A stretch of DNA of 64,000 nt. It comes from Austropuccinia psidii (lineage: Eukaryota > Basidiomycota > Pucciniomycetes > Pucciniales > Sphaerophragmiaceae). The notes below the pieces were generated by a model that saw only the letters and a list, made by a program, of their open reading frames with translations, had not been told where the DNA came from and did no database searches. The DNA is taken from NCBI GenBank assembly GCA_023105745.1, contig JALGQZ010000009.1:46033967-46097966 (forward strand), in the 5' to 3' direction. The position numbers and the translations under genes are program-made. Shown here in pieces: positions 52,921-64,000 of this stretch (its first letter is position 1; every line of letters begins with the position of its first letter).

Positions 52921-55900
52921 ATGCCTTCAACCAGATCAGGAGCCAGCTATAACCCCTCAAGCAGATCCCAGAAAAGTAATTGATGTGATTATGGTAGAAG
53001 CCAATCAGTTACCGAAGGACAAGGGTCAGTTGATGACTTCCAAATTAATAAATTATGTCATTCTGAAGCTGATAAAACTGTTTCACATTCAAAAAGATCT
53101 GACCCCACCACAAGAAGCCTCAGTGGACATTTACAAAGCTAGCCAGAAGGCTTACAACAATGCATTGCAGAACAGAGTACCAGATCCTTGCAGATCTGTG
53201 GAAAAACTGCATTAATTATTACCTGACTGTGAGAAAATTCCTGGGCCATCCCAAAACTTGCAAGTTACTCAATGGATGGCATCCATTGATGGAAAAGAAG
53301 AACATGATTCTCTTAACAGCAGAATGGAGGAAAAAAAACCCTTCACCACCCAAACAAGTTCCAAAAACAGACCCAGTGGCCAGAAGCAGAAATTCCAACG
53401 TGAAAAAGCTGCCAAAAGTTCAGAACAAGGGAAAAGAAAGGCATTAGCCACAAAACTTTACAGCCAGGGCTATAGGATGCCATGGAAAATGTATTTCAGA
53501 TGGCCAGAGCAATGATGGAATTACAAAAGAAGGAGGAAGCCAGATTAAAAAATCAGAAATGATTTCTGATATTTTTGATTCTATCCAAGAATTGTATGAA
53601 GCTATAACTGATGTAAAAAGTCATCTTTCTGATAAAAATTCATCAATTTGTAACAATCTTAAAACAAATAGCTTGAGTCTGAGCCAAATCAATGATACAC
53701 TTCTGTGTTTTGAAGAAATTTTAAGAACAATTAAAACATCCAATAATTATAATTCTTTTGGCAATAAGATAAATGAAAAATCTCCCATTATTAAAGAATT
53801 AACAGACAAATATTCTAAATTCAATATTGATGACATAATTAAAACAAGAATTAAGCAAGCCATCAATATTATCAAGACAGATAACAAGAAAGTCCTTGAT
53901 GACATTTCAAATTTATTTACTGAAGTAAATACATATACCATTGCCTTGAAAAATATTTTTGATGCTTCACAAGAAGAAGTATCAAAATTATCAATGAAAT
54001 TGAATCAAGTCACTGCTGATCATACAAGACAGACAGAGTTATGGCAAGAACTGACACATAAAGAAAACATGCATAAAAATTAAGTAATAAATTTAATACA
54101 AGCCTTCCAACATGAATACAGAAATTCCCAAAGGTTTAGCAACAGTAAAATGAATGATATTGAATAAATACTGAACACCTTACCAAGAATGTCTACACCT
54201 CTGAATCAAAATGAGGGCACAATAATTCCAAATCCATAAGTATTGGATTCTGATAATTCCCAGTTGAAAAATGAATTGTCCACTTCTTTTCATAACTTGG
54301 AACCACCAATGGGCCAAGCACCTTTGAAAGAAGTACCAAAACCTAAAGAATGGCCTCACTTCAGTGGTGAAGGAGAATATGACCATATGGAATTCATCAG
54401 AGGAATTGACATGATTAAATAAGATTTTTAATTACCAGACAGATTGGTAACAGCAAGATTTAACACCTTGTTTACCAGATCAGCTCACAGATGGTATATC
54501 AAATTAACACAAGCACATGGACACCAAAGTTGGACTTGGTGGAAAACCCAAATTATCAACAAGTGGGCCAATGATGCTTGGAGATTTAAAGTGGAAACAG
54601 TGTTTTAATCTGCCAAATTTAATGCTGATAAAGACAAAGCTTTACCATGGTTTTTCCAACAAAAAGACAGATTGACAGCATTGTATCCTGAAATGTCAGA
54701 ATTTATGATCCACAGAAAGATTCTGAGACAATGTGGAGGTGACTTAGAGCATGTTGTCAAAAGCAGGACTACTGAACAATCGTCAGCAGAAGATATTATT
54801 AATATATTAGAACAAGTAACCACCAGAACCAAGATTGGTTCTAGTAGGGTGAATCTCAAAGCAAGCTTTAATAGACCTTGGAAAGTTTCTGTGGACAAAA
54901 ATCCCAAAGAAAATTCTAATCACATTAAATATAAACCTGCAGATATAATCAGAAAGTGCCATATTTTCCAAAGCACCACCCACTTAGCCAATACATGTCC
55001 AATAAAGGGAAAAATCAATGAAATTGACATTGAAAAAGGACCTGATGTTGAAAAAGACAATAATATTGAAGGAAATTCAGATGATAAGTAATCAATGATT
55101 TCTGAATCTTCAGAGAATATAGAAAATATTAATGCCACCTTTGACATCAGGGAATCTTATTCCCACTTGCCACAATTGAGCAATGGTCAACTTGATTTAT
55201 CAAAAATTTAATATGCACAACTTATGAAAACCAAACCAAACAGGGGAAAATGTTATACAGCTGGTAACTCCTGTAAAACCGAAGTGGTAATTAATAACAA
55301 ACCCACTAAACCTTTACTTGACCCAGGAGCCTTCTTCTCTTGTGTTGGCAAATCTTTTCTTAAGACTTGTATACCAAATTTTGCAGACCACTTGTTACCA
55401 ATTGATGGCATAAAATTCAATAGTGCAAGTAATCCAATGAAAGCATTGGGAATATTTGAGACCAATATCATATTCCCACATATTAATGGAAATTTAAGAA
55501 TCACTGTTGAATTTGTTGTTATGTAAAATTGCTCTAGTACCCATTTTATATTGGGAAATGACTATTTGATCATGTATGGAATAGACTGACACAAAAACAA
55601 AGATAGATACTTTACTATTGGAGACAATAAGCATCAAAAATTTGCCTTTTTACCATTTAAAAGACAAATTACAGTAAGTAAAGTAGCAGCAGTCAACTTA
55701 GAGCTGTAAAGATTCAAATCTGAACAGTTCAATGAAGCTTAAATAAGCCTTCATCTGACTTATAATCAGGAAAATGAACTTTTTGCCCTTTTATATGACC
55801 ACAGAGGAGCATTTGCATCATAAAAAGAACCTTTGGGAGCAATTATTGGTCATGAAGTTGACATCATCCTTAATATTGAGAGACCTTATCCACAACTTTT

Positions 55901-58821
55901 AAGAAGACCTGCATATCCATCAACTCCTAAATCAAGAGAAGCTCCAGAAATTCATCTTAAAGAACTTTTAGATGTTGATTTAATAAGAAAGGTTGGCCAT
56001 AATGAGGAAGTGGAAATAACTACATCAATCATAGTGGCATGGCATAATGGAAAATCTAGAATGGTTGGGGACTTTAGATCTCTGAATACTTACACTGTTC
56101 CAGACAGATACCCAATATCAAAAATCCAAATTGCTCTTACCCAGATATCTCAAGCAGTATATATATCCACTATGGATGCCCTTAAAGGATTTTATCAGAA
56201 TGTGGTGACACCAAGAGCAAGAAAATACTTGAGGATTATTGTTCATTGTGGAGTATATGAATATCTGAGGATGCCTTTTGGTATCAAAAATGCACCTTCA
56301 CACTTCCAAAAAATGATTAATAAAATTTTTCCTGAAGAGCTTTCAGAAGGATGGTTAATCATTTATATTGATGACATTATTGTCTGTTCCAAAGCTTGGG
56401 AAGAACATATGTACAGATTATCCAGATTTTTGACAAAAATCCAATCTGTCAACATGAAAATTTCCTTAAATAAATGCCATTTTGGATTTAAAGAGCTTAA
56501 AGCACTGGGACATGTAGTATCTGGTTCATCCCTTGGAATTGACAAAAACAAAGTTGCAGCAGTATTGCTGAAACCTATGTCTCAGAATAAGAAATTCAGT
56601 CATTTTTGGGGTTTGCAGGATATTACAGGCAACATATTAAAGATTTTACATCCATAGAAAGACCTCTTTATAAATTATGTGATAAAGACACAGTACTTGA
56701 AATGACTGTTTACAGAGTCAAAGGCTTTGAATCTCTGAGACAAGCCTTGACCACTTCTCCACTCTTACTGATGCCAGACTTTAAGCTGCCTTTTAAGCCT
56801 TATATTGATGCATCAGGAGATGGACTTGGTGCTGCACTTCATTAAGTCCAGATTATCAATGATAAACCTGGGGAAGGACCCATATGTTTCATATCCAGGC
56901 AAATCAAACCAACTGAAGCCAGATATGGAGCAAGTCAGATGGAGTATTTATGCCTTTTCTTGGGCTTTAGAAAAACTCAATTACTTTCTGGAAGGATGCG
57001 TTTTTGAAGCTATAACAGATTGTACCACTGTTAAATCACTTTTAAACATGAAAACACCCAACAGACATATGCTCAGATGGCAAATAGCTATACAAGAGTA
57101 AAGGAGTAATATGACTATTGTTCATAAAGATGGGAATATTCATAAAAATGCAGAGGGACTAAGCAGATGGCCATTACCAAATGATATTGATAATCCTGCT
57201 TATGTGCCAGAAGAAGCTTCCCCACAGATCCCAATAGAAGGAATAAGTGTTACAGACTTGAACACCACCTTCTTTGAAGAAGTAAGAAACAATTACACTC
57301 AAGATAGGAATTGTAGCATCTTATGCCAATTACTCAGCAAAGAGTGTAAAGACAACTCTCTAATACATGCCTTGGATGAAGTATGGAGGAAATCTTATGA
57401 TAAAGGAAGATTTAACCTACTGGATGGTATAATTTACCACAGGACCAAGCACACATGTGTCATGACAGTTGTGGACAGGTCATTAATCAATCTTGTACTG
57501 AAAGAATGCCATGACAGCCCCTTTTCAGGACATCTGTCTGAAGACAGAACAAGAGAAAAAGTGAAGACCTGCATATGGTGGCCATTGTGGTAGAAGGATG
57601 TTGCGGAGTATTGCAAAACCTGTGACAGATGTCAAAAGGCAAATAAATCCACAGGCAAAAGACTTGGAAATATGATCAAAATCCAAGAACCCAGCAGACC
57701 TTGGGAAATTTACCATATGGATTGGGTAACTGGCCTACCACCAGGAGGTGACAGAAGCTATAATGCCTGCCTAGTGATTGTAGAAAAATTCAGTAAAACT
57801 CCAATATTTTTACCATGTCACAAAGATGATACAGCCATGGATACAGCTCCTTTAATATAGAATAGAGTAGTGTCATGGACTGGCATATTCACAAATATCA
57901 TTAGTTACAGGGATCCCAAATTCACTTCAGCACTGTGGACAAATCTTCACCAATTATTTGGCACTAAATTGTCTTTCTCTACGGCCTACCACCCACAAAC
58001 TGATGGTCTAGCTGAAAGGATGATACAAACCATAGAAGACATGGTGAGAAGATTTTGTGCATATGGCCTTGAATTCAAGTATTGTGATGGATTCACTCAT
58101 GATTGGTGTACTCTTCTACCAGAATTAAAATTGGCATATAAGACATCAATTCATGCCAGTACCAATCAAACTCCTGCTATTCTTGAAAAAGGATGGAATC
58201 CCAAGTTACCCCAAGATTCTTTAAGAAAAAATTTGGTTGAAATACATCCTACAGCTGCCAGCTTCAAAGGAATTCTACACAGACCTTGAAATCATGCAGT
58301 AAGATGCATGGAAGACTCATTTGCATATTCTAAAGATAAATAGGACAAGTCACATGCCACTCCAGATTTTAAAGTAGGGGCTTTAGTACTATTATCCACT
58401 ACCAACTTCAATAATATCAAAGGATGTAAAAAGCTCAAAGACTCCTTTTCAGGACCTTTTGTTATTAAAACCCTCAATGGAGAAAATGCTGTTGAAGTAT
58501 AATTATCTGAAGAACTTAGTAATGAGAATCCTAAATTTCCTGTGAGCTTGATAAAGCCATATAAATCTAGTGATTCTGAAAAGTTTCCTTTGAGGGAATA
58601 AATTTCCCCAAGTTATACCTCCTATTGAGAAATCTGTTATTAGGAAGATTACCAAAGTTCTTAAAGAAAGAAAATCAAGAACCACAAAAGTAAGGGAACA
58701 CCTTGTTAGGTACAGTGACCCAGCTTGTGAAGATGAATGGTTAGAAGAAAAGGACATACCTGAAGCTACCAAACTTCTCAGAAGATTCAGACATACTAGA
58801 AATAAAAATATTACAAAGTAA
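52921..58821 (+). pseudogene. gag-pol: B2 gag-pol (and ORF1) remnant
   Basis: From ATG 52921 ([14 protein letters not shown]) the sequence parallels B1 to the C-terminal ...RNKNITK and TAA at 58819-58821. The alternate-frame ORF1 is traceable ([46 protein letters not shown]) but shifted near 53450. Its stop overlaps ATG 53559 as ATGA, as in B1. The knuckle is damaged ([14 protein letters not shown], second Cys to Phe). The protease motif is DPGAFFSCVG. RT YIDDIIVCS is intact. Integrase has [12 protein letters not shown] follows MDTAPLI, and the second catalytic region reads SYRDPKF instead of SDR. More than fifteen stops or shifts are present. Clearly dead and older than B1. Confidence 0.9.
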
Positions 58822-58845
58822 TATTCCTATTTTAGGGGGAGGGAA

Positions 58846-60649
58846 TGTGAGCCTTAGAGGTATTTTCATATACCCAAAAGACCACAAACAAAAAATTAAT
58901 ATCCAAACATAAATAAAATAGATTTATTTACATTATTAAAATCAAAATTAAACTATAAATATGAATTTATATACATAATCAACAATTTAATTATAATTTA
59001 AAAATAAAAATACATCAAATTTGAAAATTGTAAAAACACATTTTCTTGAAAAAATTAAGTAAAAATGAATTTTTAACAAAATTAACCAAAATAAAATAAT
59101 TTTAGAAAAAATGCAAATAAATTTTATCATAACTTTTCATCTAACAAATAAACATATAAAATTTGTTTCACCATTGGATTCCTTCTAAAAAATTAGGTGG
59201 GGTCACCTCTGAGTAAAATGTTTGTAACTCAATCCTAAATAAGCTTAAGTTAAGTTTTCTGTATTTTCTGTATAAAAGTTGAAAATCCTCAAAACCTCAA
59301 TTTAATTCACACCAAATGTAGTTTTAATCATCAATTTTTGTGTTAAAATTGATGTGTTGTGTATATTTTAGAAGTTATGAGAAATTTAAGTATTTTCAAT
59401 TGAATTGTCAAAATGTGCATGTGTATTACATAAGTGAACTTTCATTTACATATTGGGTGTCAATTCTTACAGTAGTGTACTGTAAAACCCAATTGAATTA
59501 CATATTTAAGCGGTAAGTATAATTCATGATGAGGAACTAAAGGAAAAAATAAATTGGAAAGATTAAATTTGGGGGGGGAAAGGAACTCTAGCTCTAAGGG
59601 GGAGCCAGACCCCCAAATTCCTTTCTGAAAGGCGTGAGATGTCAAAATCCACACAAACGTTCATCACTTTTAGCCTGTAATTGAGTCACAGGGTCTGTGA
59701 CTCAATTGATGATGAGGTTTTGACACCAGCCAGGGTAGTCTTAACTGCTGCCAAGATGGTAAAACTACCCTTAGGATAAAACAATATTAGTAAAACCAGT
59801 TCTAGCTGGTTTCTACGTCTCTTACACTCATTTTGAAGTGTTTTGAAGGCTCTAGGCCAGGTATTACTATAGTAATGGCTGATTTAAGGGTCTAAAATAG
59901 CTAAAACCAGCCCTTTTTTGGTCTAAACAAGGGTTGAATGATGCCATAACTGGATTTTCTGCTTTCAGAGTGCTTTCCACGACTGACAAGAGTAAATTTT
60001 ACTTTTGGAGTAAGAAAATTGATGGCTATAAAAGAATGTCTTCTTTGCCCCACTTTTCTCTTCATGTTAGAATATTTTCCTTTTATAATTAGTTTAAACA
60101 CTGTTAAGCCAATCAATAAAAGATTCCAACCACCCTTTTCATATCATTTTAAACCTTTTAACCACGTGAAAAAATTATCATAATCATTTTTTGTAACTTT
60201 TATAGTCATTTTTACCCCTGAACCACCCCAAAAGTCAATTAAAGCATCTTTCATCACTGTTAACTTTGTCACTTTGTTTCCAAATTCACTATGGTCACTT
60301 TTGGGTGTGTTTTCTCTTTAAATATCTTTTTAAAGACTTTGTTCTTTAATTAATTTCTTGAAGTTCTTTTCCCAATTAATTCCAATTGAAATTGCTCTTG
60401 AAGAAATTTCATTTGTAGGCTTAAATATCTCTTGTAGATTATTTTTGGATAAATCTTTATTGTTGGTAAAACAATGAATTTCTATTATATTATTGTTTTA
60501 TACTCACAAAGTTAAGAACAATAAAATTGGCGTGTTTTCTCTTTAAAAATGCTATTTCTTACTATTTTTAAATAATTTTACCTTATACAAATTTTGAGGA
60601 CAGGAAAAGTACTTGATATTTTATCAAAGTTTCATATCCTCACCTTACA
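58846..60649 (+). repeat. B2 3' LTR
   Basis: Preceded by the polypurine tract GGGGGAGGGAA (58835-58845). Starts TGTGAGCC and ends CTTACA, with a TATA box at 60027-60034. It differs from the 5' LTR by indels and many substitutions, consistent with an older insertion than B1 or C. Confidence 0.93.
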
Positions 60650-60654
60650 TAAAG

Positions 60655-62067
60655 GGAACATGGAAACCTCTTATTACTTACACTCAGCATAATTTGCAAA
60701 TGAATGACTTAGAAAGCTATTTTAATGATTTTTTTTAAATAATATTATGATTTATCAAAATGTGGGTCACCCATATTGATACATGAAGATTAATGTTTCT
60801 TAGAATCTACACAGATACTTTAATTGAAGCTCTATGGGGACTACTTATTAGAGATGTGTTTTACTTCTTGAAAGAGCTCCTACCCTGAATTCCTGGTAAT
60901 TATAACCTACATTATATCATATTTTTATATATATAAAATTAATAAATAAAATTCAGATTTTTAGTTCATACTCCATGATTTTTTGACAGGAATATTCAAA
61001 AGAAAGACAAATTGGTACCAAAAAACAAAAAGATTGAATTTTTCAGAAAAAATGAAGAACCTGAAAAGTTTGACAGTTATGAAGATTGAATATGCTATCA
61101 GTAAGACATGTATTTTATGATTTTCAAAATTATTTCCATTTTACAAAATTGGCTCAGATAATAAAAAAGTCTTTAATCTTATATCCAAGACCAAATATTC
61201 TAATTTGAATATCTATAGCTTCCATCTATAAGTCTAAAGCACTCCTCTAAATAATCTCATGGGCTGAAATACTGGTGAAATCCATTTAATTTACCTGTAA
61301 ATTTGGTGATCCACTCCTTAAAATTACTTTGAATCATATATCTTGGAAATCTTGTTTCAGTTTGAAATAAGGACTAAATCTAAGAAGGATGGGAGTAACA
61401 AAGACAATTTCTCACAAAATACATCTTTTTATAAGAGAAAAAACCTTGATGGTAGGGTATAGTGCTATAATACCAATTTTTTCAGAAAGTACCAAAGTTC
61501 ACAAACCATTTTCTTATTAATGAAAAGTTCATTTCAAAATGCAATGGTCCAAAATTAATCATATGAATCTGTGAGTTCCTGTAAGTGAGCTTGAGGGAGA
61601 ATTCACATTTCAATTTTAATACACATCTAAAAAATTAAAAGAAAGACCTCAAAAGCTGAAATATTTGGTTCATGAAATTATGGAAAATGATCATAAGGAT
61701 TAAAAAAAAAGGAGGGAATGGAAATAATTCCTTTTATCCTTTTTTGTCAAATTATTGAACTTTGGAAATCCTGACCAAACACTGAGATTAAAAAAATTTT
61801 ATTAAGACTTTGGGACTTGCATATGCGGCTTGAATTTCTTCCAAAACTTCTATCTCCAAGTTTCATTTCTTCCCTAACTTTAACCTGAATCCAATCTATC
61901 TCCAATCTCAAATTCCAAATGCAACACCTGCTGTCAGGTATAGCCACTTTGCTCCTGCTTTTTATTGGTATGGTAGAGACTAATAATGCCTTTTGTTAGC
62001 TTTTACTGAATAATTAATCAATTTTTTTGATTTGAACTTTTTCTTTTCTTCTTTTTTCTGTGTTTTC
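60655..62067. other. Gene-poor AT-rich interval between B2 and element D
   Basis: No confident gene. One segment near 60985-61090 looks exon-like: TTTTTTGACAG followed by a charged open stretch (KKDKLVPKNKKIEFFRKNEE) ending TGA. It is too short to name. Otherwise AT-rich sequence without repeats that I can recognise. Confidence 0.5.
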
Positions 62068-63641
62068 TGTCAAAGGGGCTTTTATTGAAGCAAGAGGGCC
62101 TGGCACTCAGGAATCAAGAACTCACTTGGAGGGCTCCAAAAGATAAAGGAATAATAAAGGTTTAATTTCTTTAAAGAAGAAGAATGGAAAAGACAAGTAT
62201 GCCAAAGATAAAAGAAAGGAATAAGAAGCCAAAGGCCAAAGATAATAAAGGAAGCCAAAGGCCAAGAAGCCAACCAAGTGAATCCTCAACTCACTGTTTC
62301 AACCTTCCAGAAAAGGAATGGAATTAGTAAAGGATATGACCACCAATATCCACTGACAGGCAAGGAAGAAAAAGAGAAAGGGTGCTAATGACTGACTTAA
62401 GATTATCAGTATTAACTTTAATAAGGTAAAATAAAATAAAGATAAAAATAAATCCAATATATCAATTAACTGGGGAAAAAGTCCCCAGGTGATGAAGGGT
62501 GGCCGGTATATGTGAAAACTTGAAAGATTGATCCTGGAAGGTGAATCAATGACTGTATTGTCCAAATCGGGAAATACAGTTCTGGCCATCTTGGGATTTG
62601 AACTGTGTGATGGAATTCACACAGTGGAATATGAAATGGCCCAATTGGGCCAAAGCCATACAGGTTGATTGAATGAGGCCTGTACAGATGAATTGAGTTG
62701 TCCAAGGAGTATGGAAATACTTGATTACTTGACAACTGATTGCATTGATGTAATAACTCTGGAGAATTGGCCCTTTGAATAATCCTGAATAATTTACCAA
62801 CCCAACTCCTGCAGATACAGGTGGTTGGGATCCTTGAACACTCTTCTGATTGCCGCCATAACTTGTCCGACTGATGAGCTGAATAATCCTCCTTCAAAAT
62901 GGGCATTGGATCTTGAGACCTTGATATGTAAAAATGGAAATGGGTCCTGAAAGTGTCACCATTGGATTGCTGAGCAAAAATGGTGCATAATGGTATATAA
63001 TACCATATATGCACCACGCCTGCAACCTCAAGTATGGATGGTATGAAGGAATGGAAAGAATTCCCCATAAGTTAAGAGGAAGGCTGACTGAGCTGATCTG
63101 GTGGCCTCTGGTGGTTGCCAGAGGCCATGGCCAAAAAAGGGTCCTACGGGATTTGTGGCCAAAATTGTGTCCATGGGGTTTTTGGCCAATTTTGGGTCCA
63201 AGGAATTGGTGACAAAAAGTGGCTCAGGTGGGCCCAATTGTGGTTTGGGGGCTAGGTGGCTGCCCCCTTTGGCCCCTTTTGGCCTCATTGGATTAGGCCA
63301 AAAGGGGCCTAATTGGCCTACGGACCGTAGGGGGCCTAAATGGCCCAAAAAGGCCATTTAGGCCAAAACCCCACTAATGAAAGGGGTTGGCTAGGGAGCC
63401 TGCAGGCCCCTAAGCCCAAAATCAAAGATGAAGGCCTGGGGGTTGGTGAGGTGGAAATTGGCCAAGAAGGCCAATGATGGCAGGATATGGCCATTGGAAT
63501 GGGTTATGGCATAAGAGCCATAGAACGCCCAATGGGGCCAATTGGTCCTAAATGATATGACGTGACCAATTGGCCCCAACTTGGCTCCAGGTTGGATTGC
63601 TGCAACCATCAAGGAGGAGGGTCAAACTTGTGGTTGTGCCA
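62068..63641 (-). repeat. D 3' LTR (1574 bp)
   Basis: Begins (plus strand) TGTCAAAGGGGCTTTT and ends TTGTGGTTGTGCCA. The first part aligns with the C LTR (AGAGGGCCTGGCACTCAG, CACTGTTTCAACC, ACTGGGGAAAAAGTCCCCAG). The D LTR is about twice as long because of a GC-rich GGCC-repetitive stretch at about 63060-63560, which includes CTACGGACCGTAG. Open frames through it are by-products of this composition. Confidence 0.85.
62470..62488. promoter_or_regulatory. Perfect hairpin CTGGGGA/TCCCCAG conserved in C and D LTRs
   Basis: Seven-base arms around a 4-5 base A-rich loop occur at 44257-44274, 52503-52520 and here. In element orientation the hairpin follows ATATACC and a C/T-rich stretch that could be a start site, so it may be at the 5' end of the RNA. 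Conservation between diverged LTRs argues for function. Confidence 0.5.
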
Positions 63642-64000
63642 GTACCCCCTACCTTGAATGGTGAGCTCCTGAGCACCAAGATAAGGTAGAAGCCTGTTGA
63701 GGCTGTTGAGACGGATTGGACAGAGGGATTCCAGAGATATTTGAATCTTGCAAAGAAAATTTTGAACTGATAATAATGTTGGCATATGAATTGAGGTTGA
63801 TGTAGTCTTCTCTTGACATTTGGCTTTGAAAATGTTGAAGGATTGAATTTGACGTAGAATTTTGGCATAAAGATTATTATAAAAGAAATTTAAAGAAAAA
63901 GAAAAAATAAAGATAAAGAAAGGAAAAGAAAAATGAATTTTGAGGGGGAGTCCAATCTTCATCACGGATTTTGATGGTTGATTTGAAAGTGTCCAGGGAC

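Larger units (their letters stand above)
41654..60649 (+). mobile_element. B2: older family B element, host to element C
   Basis: The LTRs at 41654-43437 (1784 bp) and 58846-60649 (1804 bp) differ in length and at many bases. The interior is about 10 kb once the nested element C and its duplicated target are removed. Gag-pol has many stops. All features of B1 (leader segment, donor GTAAGT, ATGA overlap, D-P-G protease) can be traced in it, so it is useful for telling family traits from lesions. Confidence 0.93.
62068..64000 (-). mobile_element. D: C-related LTR element, running off the right edge
   Basis: The 3' LTR (62068-63641) is followed by the first 359 bp of the interior (3' noncoding region in element orientation). 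The interior begins with a polypurine tract TAGGGGGTAC (minus strand, 63642-63651) and GGTGCTCAGGAGCTCACCATT, shortened here, which parallels C at 44643-44680. No coding part is inside the window. The target duplication cannot be checked because the other end is outside. Confidence 0.8.

Noticed and set aside
62299..63068. Minus-strand frames of 96-200 codons in the D LTR
   Set aside because: They lie entirely in LTR sequence, and the peptide is a low-complexity by-product of repeats such as TACAGG and GGAATT. There is no gene support.
63028..63965. Open frames on both strands in the GGCC-rich part of D
   Set aside because: Opposite-strand frames are open simultaneously because of biased composition; no motif is visible.

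Overview
The window is a deep nest of long terminal repeat (LTR) retrotransposons in an AT-rich, TE-dominated genome. It also carries a few decayed host-type genes. The Gag and Pol proteins (Gag with [12 protein letters not shown] or PSMKAPDSFDGTQ, RT with [12 protein letters not shown]) are of the kind that fills rust-fungus genomes, and they most resemble those of Austropuccinia psidii (myrtle rust). That assignment is recognition from the sequence, not a database result. Short introns of about 60 bp and a 2OG-Fe(II) oxygenase fragment of a rust-expanded family agree with Pucciniales.

Layout. 1-1982: end of a family A LTR entering from the left. 1983-6191: a 4.2 kb island with three pieces: a decayed Prp2/DHX16-like DEAH-box helicase (+), a damaged TET/JBP-like 2OG-Fe(II) oxygenase gene (+), and a dead PIF/Harbinger transposase (-), followed by a palindrome-rich tract. 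6192-37324: a three-level nest. The outer family A Ty3/Gypsy element (+; halves 6192-8978 and 29991-37324) is split by a second A element on the minus strand (A1, 8979-29990). The right-hand LTR of A1 is in turn split by an almost intact family B element (B1, 19183-29275; 1835-bp LTRs, TSD TTTAC). 37325-41653 and 60650-62067: the two halves of a gene-poor target. An older family B element (B2, 41654-60649, TSD TAAAG) sits between them and holds an intact minus-strand chromovirus (C, 43882-52888, TSD ATTAC). 62068-64000: the LTR and start of the interior of another minus-strand element (D) related to C, running off the right edge.

How the parts work. Element C has complete gag and pol frames joined by a textbook -1 frameshift signal (GGGAAAA plus a downstream hairpin). 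Families A and B are built differently. A short ORF at the 5' end of the gag region lies in a frame different from the long Gag-Pol frame, and its protein is conserved between A and B while the long frame over the same bases is not. A possible small leader intron would delete the start codon of the long frame and open this hidden ORF1. In family B, ORF1 ends in an ATGA stop-start overlap with the long frame. Both family A copies share two crippling features, a UAG in gag and YIDY in place of YIDD in RT, which suggests a defective source copied in trans. Family B copies share a D-P-G protease motif. No tRNA, rRNA or CRISPR was recognised.
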